Position numbers and translations under genes: made by a program
Source: Nitrosomonas sp.
GTDB lineage: Bacteria; Pseudomonadota; Gammaproteobacteria; Burkholderiales; Nitrosomonadaceae
Direction: 5' to 3'
NCBI GenBank assembly: GCA_024282035.1
Contig: JAMWZR010000013.1
Span: 1 to 64,000 of the forward strand
Length of the DNA: 64,000 nt
Notes under the pieces: model-generated
What the model was told of the DNA's origin: nothing
Database searches by the model: none
Seen by the model: only the letters and a program-made list of their open reading frames with translations
Shown: positions 30,019-43,328 of the stretch, piece by piece
Numbering within the stretch: position 1 is the stretch's first letter
Layout of the letters: each line of letters starts with the position of its first letter

Positions 30019-30557
30019 AATGGTAAATCCAGAATAGCCGGTAAAAAAACTTCAGTCACAAGGATCGACTGTCCATGTAACGTAAACAGAGATCGGCGCG
30101 CCCACAGGTGCTTCGGTTTTATCTGCAATCGAGTACAGGCGCGATCGAACAGGAAGTGACCGCCTCCTACTTTCTTGAATTCCAGTGGCGTGCGCTGGAT
30201 TCTAGGGTTGGTGAACAGTACTGTTCCCAATGATTTGTTTCCCAGACCACTCAATCCTCTCCAGGCACCGCGTAGATTTTTGTGCGCCACCACCGAATGG
30301 GCGAATACCACGGGTATTTCACCGCAATACAAAAACACTTCCCTTACCAGCGCCAACTCGTCGGCGCGCAATCCCATCATCATGGACTCATCCTCGTAGA
30401 CGCGACTGAGTGACTGGAACACACGTTGAACCCGGAAATGCGCACAGCGATCCTGAATTCTGCGGGTCAGTGAACCACGATCCTGCAACCATACGCGCTG
30501 CCGGTACGAAACGGATGACAAGTCAGAGCGCCAAGCCAATGGGTGCGCCTGGTTCAT
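30015..30557 (-). CDS. ubiC: Chorismate pyruvate-lyase (UbiC)
   Basis: 180 residues. It converts chorismate to 4-hydroxybenzoate plus pyruvate, the entry to ubiquinone. Family features are DRGSLTRRIQ, LVREVFLYCGEIPVVFAHSV, GLGNKSLGTVLF, LWARRSLFTLHGQSILVTEVFLP (in parts) and the conserved Glu near the C-terminus. It is the first gene of ubiC-ubiA-ubiD, followed directly by ubiA. Confidence 0.92.
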   Translation of the reverse strand: MNQAHPLAWRSDLSSVSYRQRVWLQDRGSLTRRIQDRCAHFRVQRVFQSLSRVYEDESMMMGLRADELALVREVFLYCGEIPVVFAHSVVAHKNLRGAWRGLSGLGNKSLGTVLFTNPRIQRTPLEFKKVGGGHFLFDRACTRLQIKPKHLWARRSLFTLHGQSILVTEVFLPAILDLPL

Positions 30558-30702
30558 TGTAAAATCATAGTCAGATTGAATTGAATACCGTGGAAGATTT
30601 GCCCGTCCATACCGAATAACCCTGCGATTGAATCTGCCGGATTATACCGTAGTCTTCAATTCGGGCGGCATCCTTACACCGCTCAATCCGATGTCTGTTT
30701 GT

Positions 30703-32739
30703 TCATACCCGCAAATATTCCAATTTGTTTCCCAGCCAACGATCGACATGACGCTGTGCCATCTGGGGATAATGATCGAGCATGTCTCCTGCGACAGCTT
30801 GTGCCGCGGCAAGCAACTCGTCATCCTGCTCGATATCGGCAAAGCGCAGCATGGGCACGCCGCTTTGCCGGGCACCCAGAAATTCACCAGGACCTCGCAA
30901 GTGCAAATCCTGCCGCGCAATTTCGAAACCATCATTGTGCTCAAAAATGATTTTCAGACGCTGGCGCGCAATCGCTGACAAGGGTTGTTGAAATAGCAAA
31001 ATACATACACTGGCCTCGGAACCACGCCCCACCCTGCCTCGCAATTGATGCAACTGCGACAATCCCATACGTTCGGCGTTTTCGATGATCATCAACGAAG
31101 CATTCGGAACATCGACGCCCACCTCGATGACGGTTGTCGCCACCAACAACTGGATCTGCCCCTGTTTGAACGCCGCCATTACATTTGCTTTCTCTTGTGC
31201 AGACAAGCGTCCATGTACCAGTCCGACCGAAAGTTCTCCGAATACGGCCTGCAGATTCTGGTGTGTTTCCACAGCGGTTTGCAATTGCAGCGTCTCCGAT
31301 TCCTCGATCAGCGGACACACCCAGTACACCTGTTTGCCTTGCTCACAGGCTTGCTGAATGCGTGCAATCACTTCTTCCCTACGGCTGTCGGCGACCAGCT
31401 TGGTTACAACCGGCGATCTGCCGGGCGGTAGCGCATCGATCACCGAGACATCCAGATCGGCAAAATAGCTCATCGACAAGGTGCGCGGAATGGGTGTGGC
31501 ACTCATCATCAACTGATGTGGAACGAATTCCGATTCGCCTTTCATGCGCAATGCCAGGCGCTGATGCACGCCAAAACGGTGCTGTTCATCGATGATTACC
31601 AATCCCAATTGCTGGAATCTCACCTGATCCTGAAACAAGGCGTGTGTTCCTACTACCAATTGTGCCGCACCCGACATCACTTCATCCAGGACCGTTTGTC
31701 GCTGTTTTTTCTTTTGACTTCCCGACAACCAAACCACCCGTATTGATAGGGCAGCAAACCAAATTGATAGTTTCTCAAAATGTTGTTCGGCGAGGATTTC
31801 AGTCGGTGCCATGATAGCCGCCTGAAAACCGTTTTCGATTGCTTGCAGGGCTGCTAGCGCAGCCACGATGGTTTTGCCGCTACCAACATCGCCCTGCAGC
31901 AAGCGTTGCATCGGATGCGGATTCGCCAGATCGCGACTGATCTCGGCATTGACCTTGACCTGCGCTGCCGTCAATTGAAAACCCAGTTGATCAAGCAGTT
32001 TTGCGGTCAATATTTGTCGTGCTGTCAGAACCGGCGCAACACGACTGCGACGCTGTCGGTAATGTAAACGCATCGACAACTGTTGCGCCAGTAATTCATC
32101 GAACTTGATGCGCCGCCATGCAGGATGAGTACGTTCCAGCAGCGACTGCATCGGTGCTTCGGGTGGTGGAAGGTGCAGGTACTGAACACTTTCTTTGAAA
32201 GGAAACAACCGGTATTGGTGAATCACATCCTCGGGCAAGGTCTCGGCAAGCTGAGAGTGATCCCGCATATCCTGCAGCAATTGTGCAATCAGTTTGCGCA
32301 GTGTTTTTTGGGATAAACCGGATGTCGTGGGATATATGGGGGTCAAGGATTCAGCCAGTGCATCGCCCTGACTGACCAGGCGGCATTGCGGATGTACCAT
32401 CTCGCTACCCCAGTATCCCTGGCGGATCTCACCCAGTAATCGAACGCGCTGCCCAACAGCAAAGGTCTTGGTCTGACCGGCATAAAAATGCACAAAACGC
32501 ATGTTCAGCGCACCGCTGCTATCCTCAATCCGACATACCCACTGCCGGCGAGGTTGCAAGATGACTTCATTGCTGGTGATGAGCCCCTCGATCTGAACGG
32601 TCTGGCCTGGGGGGGCATCGGAGATCGCAAACAAATGCGTTTCATCTTCGTACCGAATCGGCAAGTGCAACAGCAAGTCGAGCTCAGTCTGAATACCCAA
32701 TCGCGACAATTTTTCCCGGATTGTCGGGCTGACATTCAT
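30703..32739 (-). CDS. recG: ATP-dependent DNA helicase RecG
   Basis: 678 residues. RecG regresses stalled replication forks and processes branched DNA. The N-terminal wedge (OB fold) region is followed by helicase motifs: MQRLLQGDVGSGKT (Walker A), APTEILAEQHF, IIDEQHRFGVHQR (DEQH box), MSATPIPRTL, VATTVIEVGVDVPNA and QLRGRVGRG. The C-terminus has the family FEIARQDLHLRGPGEFLG segment. A G7 run falls within the N-terminal codons. It lies 28 bases after ridA on the same strand. Confidence 0.96.
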   Translation of the reverse strand: MNVSPTIREKLSRLGIQTELDLLLHLPIRYEDETHLFAISDAPPGQTVQIEGLITSNEVILQPRRQWVCRIEDSSGALNMRFVHFYAGQTKTFAVGQRVRLLGEIRQGYWGSEMVHPQCRLVSQGDALAESLTPIYPTTSGLSQKTLRKLIAQLLQDMRDHSQLAETLPEDVIHQYRLFPFKESVQYLHLPPPEAPMQSLLERTHPAWRRIKFDELLAQQLSMRLHYRQRRSRVAPVLTARQILTAKLLDQLGFQLTAAQVKVNAEISRDLANPHPMQRLLQGDVGSGKTIVAALAALQAIENGFQAAIMAPTEILAEQHFEKLSIWFAALSIRVVWLSGSQKKKQRQTVLDEVMSGAAQLVVGTHALFQDQVRFQQLGLVIIDEQHRFGVHQRLALRMKGESEFVPHQLMMSATPIPRTLSMSYFADLDVSVIDALPPGRSPVVTKLVADSRREEVIARIQQACEQGKQVYWVCPLIEESETLQLQTAVETHQNLQAVFGELSVGLVHGRLSAQEKANVMAAFKQGQIQLLVATTVIEVGVDVPNASLMIIENAERMGLSQLHQLRGRVGRGSEASVCILLFQQPLSAIARQRLKIIFEHNDGFEIARQDLHLRGPGEFLGARQSGVPMLRFADIEQDDELLAAAQAVAGDMLDHYPQMAQRHVDRWLGNKLEYLRV

Positions 32740-32767
32740 ACCTGCGTGAAAAACCGGAATTGATTAA

Positions 32768-33157
32768 TTATCCCAGAATGACCATCACGGCATCCATTTC
32801 CACTAATGCACCCTTTGGCAGCGCTTTGACACCAATGGCAGCTCGTGCCGGGTATGGCTGTGAGAAGTGTGTGGCCATGATATCGTTGACCAGAGCGAAA
32901 TGATCCAGATCGGTCAGAAAGATATTCAGCTTGACCACATCATTCAAACTGCCGCCGCTGGCTTTCGCCACAGCTTTCAGATTGGCAAAAACTTGCTGGA
33001 TCTGACCTTCAATACCCTCTACCATTTGCATGGAAGCCGGATTTAATCCGATCTGACCGGATAAATAAACTGTATCCCCACCTTTGACACGAATGGCCTG
33101 GGAGTAAGTCCCGATAGCTTGGGGTGCGTCGGCAGTGTGGATGATTTGTTTTGTCAT
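32768..33157 (-). CDS. ridA: Reactive intermediate deaminase RidA
   Basis: 129 residues of the YjgF/YER057c/UK114 family. It hydrolyses reactive enamine/imine products of PLP enzymes. Conserved pieces are [27 protein letters not shown], and the active-site Arg in [24 protein letters not shown] 33157 has a good AGGAG site; the frame is open for 18 more codons without one. It is the upstream partner of recG and divergent from murA. Confidence 0.94.
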   Translation of the reverse strand: MTKQIIHTADAPQAIGTYSQAIRVKGGDTVYLSGQIGLNPASMQMVEGIEGQIQQVFANLKAVAKASGGSLNDVVKLNIFLTDLDHFALVNDIMATHFSQPYPARAAIGVKALPKGALVEMDAVMVILG

Positions 33158-33251
33158 TTTGACTCCTGGTGTAAAGAATTCGAAAATTTTTGTTATATTT
33201 GGCAGTCGCAAATAGTCTCAAATGCACCATCGCTGACTGCTGTCATGCGCA

Positions 33252-34563
<1,312 letters not shown>

Positions 34564-34629
34564 AAATGGCCTTCGATTACTCAAAGGCCATTTCTGAGAA
34601 TGATCGTCTGGAAACCGGACGATCATTCT
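34564..34629. terminator. Two perfect hairpins between convergent genes
   Basis: Stem 1 is AAATGGCCTT/AAGGCCATTT (34564-34593, 10 bp). Stem 2 is AGAATGATCGTC/GACGATCATTCT (34597-34629, 12 bp, 9-base loop). They lie between the murA stop and the end of the minus-strand gene at 34639 and could stop transcription from both sides. Neither has a long T-run, so they may act as RNA 3'-end stabilisers instead. Confidence 0.6.
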
Positions 34630-34638
34630 AAGCAACAA

Positions 34639-35238
34639 TTACAGCTTGGCTAATTTGTAGCTGACAACAAGGGTAGCAATCTTCTTGTTCAATCCCATTA
34701 CTGGGACGACGAGTAATTTCCGGCCATCCACATCCGATTTGACTGTGATTTTTTGTAAATTCAGAATTTCTTTGGGGAATATTTCCGTACCCTTGGCTTC
34801 TTCCAGGCGCTTGTCCGTGGAAAGTAATAATTGACCTTCTTCACCAATCAATACGACTCGTTCGGTATCCTTCATTCTGACGATCTCGCTCATATACTGA
34901 TCGACCTGGTCGAGGTTGTGACGAATCAGCTCGCCGCGCACAGCCCAAGAAAGGACCTGTCCGAAGCGCTCTTCCTCACGCATATATTGCTTGTCTGCGT
35001 ATTCGCGGGCCTGTTGCGTAATCAATGCACGTTCGCCATCCAGTTTTTTCGCCATATCGGATTCAACTTTACTTACGGCTATCATCTTCCAAGCAAATAA
35101 GACAACGATGATCCCAATAAAAACACCGGCATACCAAATTGGTAACTGCATATTGGGAATTTTGGCCAGTGGTTCGAACTTCTCGCTTAAAATCGTAAAC
35201 AAAGTATTGGCCTGGGATTGCTTGTTTTGATCCGTCAT
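34639..35238 (-). CDS. Membrane-anchored protein with probable periplasmic sensor-like domain
   Basis: I do not recognise a named family. The 199 residues comprise a short cytoplasmic N-terminus, one TM helix (about 34-53, IWYAGVFIGIIVVLFAWKM) and a helical stretch rich in charged residues (60-95). The C-terminal part (ERVVLIGEEGQLLLSTDKRL, then EILNLQKITVKSDVDGRKL and a final antiparallel-sheet pattern) resembles the single-PDC/Cache sensor fold. No signalling output domain is attached, so it may pair with another protein. The start ATG 35238 has AAGGAG upstream. It is convergent with murA and stands alone. Confidence 0.7.
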   Translation of the reverse strand: MTDQNKQSQANTLFTILSEKFEPLAKIPNMQLPIWYAGVFIGIIVVLFAWKMIAVSKVESDMAKKLDGERALITQQAREYADKQYMREEERFGQVLSWAVRGELIRHNLDQVDQYMSEIVRMKDTERVVLIGEEGQLLLSTDKRLEEAKGTEIFPKEILNLQKITVKSDVDGRKLLVVPVMGLNKKIATLVVSYKLAKL

Positions 35239-35355
35239 GGATAACTCCTTGTTATGGGTGATAGGGGAAATTGCGAATTATCTACTAATCCTGCTCTTAG
35301 GAAAAGTATTGTGTACTGCTAGAGTAGTCTTGGCTGTTGCCCGATTACCTGGATT

Positions 35356-35373
35356 TCCGGCCATGTGGCCGGA
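35356..35373. repeat. Isolated GC-rich inverted repeat
   Basis: A perfect 7-bp stem TCCGGCC/GGCCGGA closes on ATGT within AT-rich intergenic DNA. There is no T-run, so it is not a standard terminator. It could be a small dispersed repeat or a protein site. Confidence 0.45.
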
Positions 35374-35482
35374 CAGTGCTGTTCAATTTTCAAACATGAA
35401 ATGCTCAAAATTCTACGCGGCTATAACCACAATCGACTGCACTGGCGATGATAGCAAAAATTACCTCGCTTGCATTATGTTT

Positions 35483-35488
35483 TATAAT
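35483..35488 (+). promoter_or_regulatory. Candidate argH -10 element
   Basis: TATAAT matches the sigma-70 -10 consensus 120 bases before the argH start. No good -35 lies 16-18 bases upstream, so an activator would be needed if this is used. Confidence 0.3.
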
Positions 35489-35608
35489 AGGCACTTTTTT
35501 AACATTGAATCCGATCAACCCATTCTTTCACTGCCTTCAATATTCTGAATCAGGTGAAGCGAGTCCGGATCGATATCTGCAATCCTTGCCATTAGGGAGA
35601 ATTTCCTT

Positions 35609-36997
35609 TTGAATGAAAACAACAAAACCTGGTCGGGACGATTTAACGAACCGGTTTCCGAACTAGTCAAGCGTTACACGGCATCGGTGGAATTTGATCA
35701 GCGACTTGCCCCGTTCGACATACAAGGATCACTGGCTCATGCAAACATGCTCGCGGCACAAGGCATCATCAGTCGTGACGATCTGACTGCAATTGAGCAA
35801 GGACTGAGCCAAATTCGCGAGGAAATCCAGAACAATGAATTTGTCTGGTCGCTTGATCTTGAAGATGTGCATCTGAATATTGAAAAACGACTGACCTCGC
35901 TGGTTGGTGATGCTGGCAAACGATTGCACACCGGGCGATCCCGTAACGATCAGGTCGCAACCGACATCCGGTTGTTTATGCGCACCGCCATCGATGAAAT
36001 CATCGTTTTGATTAGAGCCATGCAAAGTGCTTTGCTCGATCTCGCGCAACAACATATTCACACCATCATGCCGGGTTTTACGCATTTACAAGTCGCACAA
36101 CCGGTTTCATTCGCGCATCACCTGATGGCCTATTTCGAGATGCTGAAACGCGACACAGGTCGCCTGCAGGATTGCAGGGTACGAACCAATCAATTGCCGC
36201 TGGGTGCAGCTGCGCTGGCTGGAACAAGCTATCCGATTGATCGCGAATACACTGCGCGCCTGTTGGGCTTTGACGGCGTATGCGAAAACTCCCTGGATGC
36301 TGTTTCCGACCGTGATTTTGCCATCGAATTCAACGCCAGTGCTGCACTGATCATGACGCATTTGTCACGTTTGTCGGAAGAACTCATTTTATGGATGACA
36401 CCTGCTTTTGGTTTCATACAATTGGCTGATCGGTTCTGTACCGGCTCGTCTATCATGCCACAGAAAAAAAACCCTGATGTACCCGAGCTGGTACGTGGCA
36501 AAACCGGGCGTGTCAATGGTCATCTGATCGCACTGCTGACGCTGATGAAAGCACAACCTCTGGCATATAACAAGGATAACCAGGAAGACAAGGAGCCACT
36601 TTTTGACACCGTGGATACCGTCATCGACACCTTGCGCATCTACACGGACATGTTGTCTGGCATACAGGTCAATGCGCAAAACATGCGGCGCTCGGCATTG
36701 CGTGGACATGCAACGGCAACTGATCTGGCCGACTATTTGGTCAAAAAAGGTATCCCTTTTCGCGATGCGCACGAAATCGTGGCCAGAACCGTACAGCATG
36801 CTGAACACATGCAGTGCGAACTCAGTGAACTGAATTTAAACGACTTGCAACAATTTTCCGCAGAAGTTGCTTCCGATATCTTTGACTTCCTGACGCTGGA
36901 AGGCTCGATGTCCAGTCGCAATCATACAGGGGGCACGGCACCGGAGCAGATTCAGGCAGCAATTCAAAGAGCCAGATCGTGGTTGGCCAACCCCTAA
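35609..36997 (+). CDS. argH: Argininosuccinate lyase
   Basis: 462 residues. It splits argininosuccinate into arginine and fumarate, the last step of arginine synthesis. The superfamily signature [19 protein letters not shown] is intact, as are [23 protein letters not shown] and [13 protein letters not shown]. Translation appears to start at TTG 35609, with GGGAG about 10 bases upstream; the nearby ATG at 35613 is out of frame. A fructosamine-kinase gene follows after 28 bases. Confidence 0.96.
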   Translation: MNENNKTWSGRFNEPVSELVKRYTASVEFDQRLAPFDIQGSLAHANMLAAQGIISRDDLTAIEQGLSQIREEIQNNEFVWSLDLEDVHLNIEKRLTSLVGDAGKRLHTGRSRNDQVATDIRLFMRTAIDEIIVLIRAMQSALLDLAQQHIHTIMPGFTHLQVAQPVSFAHHLMAYFEMLKRDTGRLQDCRVRTNQLPLGAAALAGTSYPIDREYTARLLGFDGVCENSLDAVSDRDFAIEFNASAALIMTHLSRLSEELILWMTPAFGFIQLADRFCTGSSIMPQKKNPDVPELVRGKTGRVNGHLIALLTLMKAQPLAYNKDNQEDKEPLFDTVDTVIDTLRIYTDMLSGIQVNAQNMRRSALRGHATATDLADYLVKKGIPFRDAHEIVARTVQHAEHMQCELSELNLNDLQQFSAEVASDIFDFLTLEGSMSSRNHTGGTAPEQIQAAIQRARSWLANP

Positions 36998-37025
36998 CAT
37001 ATTTCACAAAATCATTTCCATTTCG

Positions 37026-37910
37026 ATGAATTCCTGGCCAGCCATTTGCGACCAAATCAGCACGTCAACCGGTAATCCATTCTCCATTCGGGAAACCCAT
37101 ACGGTTGGCGGAGGCTGTATCAATGAAACCGTATGGATCACCGATGGTCAACGGCGGTATTTTGTCAAATTGAACGCGCCAGATGGCATCGTCATGTTTG
37201 AAGCTGAAGCCGACGGATTAATAGAAATTCACCGAACGCGCACGATTCGGGTGCCACTGCCCATTTGTTATGGACGCGATGAGAATTCAGCGTGGCTAGT
37301 GCTCGAATATTTACATCTGCGTTCAGCACATCCGGCCAACTCATCCGAACTGGGCGTTCAACTTGCGGCCATGCATCGCGTGACTACGCCACAATTCGGC
37401 TGGAATCGGCACAACACTATCGGCCAGACACCACAAGTCAATACGTATACAGCCAACTGGACCGATTTCTGGCGCAAGTATCGCCTTGGATATCAGCTCG
37501 ACCTGGCTGAGAAAAACGGCCATCATGGAAAATTGCAAAAACTGGGTGAACGATTGCTCGTCAATCTTGATTCGTTTCTTGCCGGAACTGCTCCCCAGCC
37601 CTCATTGCTGCATGGCGATCTCTGGAGTGGGAATCATGCCTTTGACGATGACGGCAAGCCCGTTCTATTCGATCCAGCCGTATACTACGGCGACCGTGAA
37701 ACAGATATTGCCATGACTGAACTTTTTGGTGGTTTTTCCAATGATTTTTATTCTGCATACCAACATGAATATCCCCTGGATTCGGGTTATAATGTGCGCA
37801 AATTGATCTATAACCTGTATCACATCCTGAATCATTTGAATCTTTTTGGAAGCGGTTACCGCCAGCAGGCCGAGCACATACTCGGTACACTGCTTGCAGA
37901 AATTCATTGA
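37026..37910 (+). CDS. Fructosamine kinase family protein
   Basis: 294 residues. The family phosphorylates ketosamines on glycated proteins or free amines as deglycation repair. Seen are the glycine-rich start VGGGCINETVWI, Lys in YFVKLNAPD, the catalytic loop LLHGDLWSGNHAF, the metal-binding LFDPAVYYGDRETDIAMTELFGG region, and the C-terminal helices HILNHLNLFGSGY. It probably shares the argH transcript. The exact substrate is unknown. Confidence 0.9.
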   Translation: MNSWPAICDQISTSTGNPFSIRETHTVGGGCINETVWITDGQRRYFVKLNAPDGIVMFEAEADGLIEIHRTRTIRVPLPICYGRDENSAWLVLEYLHLRSAHPANSSELGVQLAAMHRVTTPQFGWNRHNTIGQTPQVNTYTANWTDFWRKYRLGYQLDLAEKNGHHGKLQKLGERLLVNLDSFLAGTAPQPSLLHGDLWSGNHAFDDDGKPVLFDPAVYYGDRETDIAMTELFGGFSNDFYSAYQHEYPLDSGYNVRKLIYNLYHILNHLNLFGSGYRQQAEHILGTLLAEIH

Positions 37911-37911
37911 T

Positions 37912-37917
37912 ATAATT
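37912..37917 (+). promoter_or_regulatory. Candidate pyrG -10 element
   Basis: TATAAT lies two bases after the preceding stop codon and 84 bases before the pyrG ATG. The -35 region is weak. A short stem CTAGA/TCTAG followed by a T-rich stretch lies in the resulting leader. Confidence 0.3.
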
Positions 37918-37986
37918 GCGGATAGGATAGTCCCCACAAATCAAATGCAATACAAAAACAGTCGTTTTTTCGCTAGATCTTTCTAG

Positions 37987-39681
<1,695 letters not shown>

Positions 39682-39766
39682 CTGTCATGACACAAGACTG
39701 ACTGGATAGCAAAATGCTAAGAACGATCCGATCATTCAATGATTTGAATCAAATTATCAATAATAA

Positions 39767-41085
<1,319 letters not shown>

Positions 41086-41086
<1 letters not shown>

Positions 41087-41388
41087 TGAAGTTTTTGACC
41101 ATCCTCCTGCTTGCCTTGATCATATTGCTGCAATATCCATTGTGGCTCGGCAAGGCAAGCTGGGGCAAGGTCTGGCAAACGGAACAGGAAGTCGCTTCGG
41201 CACGGGAAAACAACACTACATTACAGGAGCGTAACGATAAGCTCGAAGCCGAAGTCAATGATCTGAAGCAAGGTTTTGAAGCTATCGAGGAGCGTGCTCG
41301 CAGTGATCTCGGCATGACAAAGCAAAACGAAGTGCTCTTTCAGATCATTAAATCCCCATCATCCCAACCCTCTTCTGCAACCAACTGA
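41086..41388 (+). CDS. ftsB: Cell division protein FtsB
   Basis: 100 residues. The N-terminal membrane helix (FLTILLLALIILLQYPLWL) is followed by a coiled coil (about 40-72) and the conserved IEERARSDLGMTKQNEVLFQ region that contacts FtsL and FtsQ at the septum. It overlaps eno by one base, as is usual in this class. Confidence 0.92.
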
Positions 41389-41629
41389 TCTTTTGTGCAT
41401 CGCTGGTCTACTCTATCCATCCACACCCCAAATATGCAGCATCCGGAACTTGCCGATTAAAGCAAAATCATATCCAAGTCATTTACAGTTCATTGGCACG
41501 TTTTGTGGAATCTATCAAATCCAACGTACACGAACCGATGTAACGACTTGAAAAATGATTTCCGGAACCAATATAGATATCACTTCCCAAAAACCAAAAA
41601 TTTGTTAAACACTGTGGAGTAATCGACGC

Positions 41630-42514
41630 ATGAAAAGAATTCTACTTTTTTTAGCCACTAACCTGGCTATTGTTCTGGTACTGAGTATTACCTTACGTTT
41701 ACTGGGTGTAGAGAAAATTCTCGACGCACAGAATACCGGACTCAATATCAATTCACTGTTAATTTTTGCAGCAGTATTCGGTTTTGGCGGTTCCTTGCTG
41801 TCCTTGATGATGTCTAAATGGACTGCCAAGCGCTTTACAGGCGCGCAGGTCATCGAAATGCCACGCAATGCACAAGAGCACTGGCTGGTATCAACCGTGC
41901 AACGCCAAGCCAAGGCTGCAGGGATCGGCATGCCAGAAGTGGCCATATATGACGCTCCCGATGTCAACGCCTTTGCAACGGGCATGTCCCGAAACGATGC
42001 ACTGGTAGCGGTCAGTACAGGACTGCTGCACGCCATGAGTCAAGATGAGGCAGAAGCTGTCCTGGCCCACGAAGTCAGCCATATCGCCAATGGTGACATG
42101 GTTACGCTGGCGTTGATTCAGGGGGTAGTCAATACTTTCGTCATCTTCCTGTCCAGAGTGATCGGTCACACCGTTGATCGCGTCATCTTTAAAAACGAAG
42201 AAGGACACGGCCCTGCTTTCTGGATTACCAATATCATCGCCGAGATCGTTTTAGGCATTTTGGCCAGCATCATAGTCATGTGGTTTAGCCGCCAGCGTGA
42301 ATTCCGTGCGGATGCGGGTGGCGCCAGTCTGGCGGGCAAGCAAAAAATGATTGCTGCCTTGCGACGCTTACAGATGAACAGTGAACAAGCACATTTGCCC
42401 GACCAGATTGCGGCATTCGGGATTTCAGGCAAAATTGGCTCAGGGATCCAGAGCCTGTTCATGTCACATCCTCCTTTGTCGGAACGAATCGCCGCACTGG
42501 AATCGATGCATTGA
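41630..42514 (+). CDS. htpX: Membrane zinc protease HtpX
   Basis: 294 residues. It degrades damaged membrane proteins. Two N-terminal helices, the zinc motif [12 protein letters not shown] (HEXXH), two further helices around 155-215 and the third ligand in the [12 protein letters not shown] region (Glu in REFRADAGG) are all present; [14 protein letters not shown] closes the protein. A strong terminator follows. Confidence 0.95.
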   Translation: MKRILLFLATNLAIVLVLSITLRLLGVEKILDAQNTGLNINSLLIFAAVFGFGGSLLSLMMSKWTAKRFTGAQVIEMPRNAQEHWLVSTVQRQAKAAGIGMPEVAIYDAPDVNAFATGMSRNDALVAVSTGLLHAMSQDEAEAVLAHEVSHIANGDMVTLALIQGVVNTFVIFLSRVIGHTVDRVIFKNEEGHGPAFWITNIIAEIVLGILASIIVMWFSRQREFRADAGGASLAGKQKMIAALRRLQMNSEQAHLPDQIAAFGISGKIGSGIQSLFMSHPPLSERIAALESMH

Positions 42515-42531
42515 CATTTGAGTAATCAATT

Positions 42532-42566
42532 AAAAAAGCCGCATGAACAGTCATGCGGCTTTTTTT
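42532..42566. terminator. Bidirectional rho-independent terminator
   Basis: The stem AGCCGCATGA/TCATGCGGCT with an ACAG loop is flanked by A6 on the left and T7 on the right, so it can end transcription of htpX and of the convergent gene at 42608. Confidence 0.92.
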
Positions 42567-42607
42567 GGTGAACCCATTAATTCAGATGTTCATCCATGAA
42601 TGTGATA

Positions 42608-42979
42608 TCAATAGGATGACTCTCTTGAGAAATCTTGCCAAACATAGGGTGGATTGACCGACGGTTTGGTCGGAATGAAGAAGGTGGCTGCATCCAACAC
42701 ACCAACGAGGCTGCGCCCCACCGAGTGCATGACGCCCATTCCAAGTCCTATTGTCGCACCGTAAACTGGTCCTTCTTTTTGTGAAGTCAGGATAATATTC
42801 TTAGGTAATTCCATCCATCCCGTCACTGCATTGGCCGCACCGCTCACCAGTTTTTCACTGGCGCTGCTGAAATAACTGTCGGTTGATGCTGTTTGTGCGA
42901 CAGTTTGTGCAGTCACCTGTGTTGATGCCATGACCGTCAGTGACAGCAGTAGAGATAATTTAACAACCATTCTTCGCAT
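42608..42979 (-). CDS. Exosortase-associated-type secreted protein (TIGR04073-like)
   Basis: 123 residues. A signal peptide (VVKLSLLLSLTVMASTQVTAQ) precedes a mature part reading EKLVSGAANAVTGWMELPKN, GPVYGATIGLGMGVMHSVGR and LVGVLDAATFFIPTKPSVNP. This pattern matches my recollection of TIGR04073, a family linked to exosortase/PEP-CTERM genomes. The function is unknown. No exosortase genes are in the window. It stands alone between htpX and the urease island. Confidence 0.65.
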   Translation of the reverse strand: MRRMVVKLSLLLSLTVMASTQVTAQTVAQTASTDSYFSSASEKLVSGAANAVTGWMELPKNIILTSQKEGPVYGATIGLGMGVMHSVGRSLVGVLDAATFFIPTKPSVNPPYVWQDFSRESSY

Positions 42980-43328
42980 CAGAAAAACTCCTCTGTTCAG
43001 TTTAAAATTTGAATTTCCGTTCGATCATCGTAACTGAGCGCATGATGAACAGGAATTCAGCAGAAGTTTACCTGTTAACAGGGAAACAAACAATTCTTGA
43101 TCAACGTAACCTTTTCGCATGACAATTCGGCCACTTAGATAAAAATCACCGACTGCGCAGCATCATTTGAAACAGCATAACCCAGTTGTGATTCATACAA
43201 AAAACACAAAAAATATTACAAAACCTGCATTGATGATTTTCTGTTCTAGAATGCCTCGCATAATCTGATGAATCCATCGTGTCACTGGTCACACCAGCGA
43301 ATCAATCTTCATAGGGGGCAGATGTTTT
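42980..43328. other. Regulatory region upstream of the porin-urease cluster
   Basis: These 349 bases contain no gene. They include a perfect palindrome CCTGTTAACAGG (43071-43082) and a stem CTGGT-CAC-ACCAG close to the porin start. Only a TCATAC half-site is seen, so a full NikR operator is not evident here. A strong GGGGG ribosome site precedes the porin. Confidence 0.45.

Larger units (their letters stand above)
35239..35608. other. Intergenic region upstream of argH
   Basis: These 370 bases have no convincing gene. A GC-rich perfect hairpin TCCGGCC/GGCCGGA (35356-35373) stands out from AT-rich flanks. A TATAAT (35483-35488) could be the argH -10 element. Confidence 0.45.

Noticed and set aside
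43180..43200. NikR site upstream of the porin-urease cluster
   Set aside because: Only a TCATAC half-site is present with no GTATGA partner at 15-16 bases.
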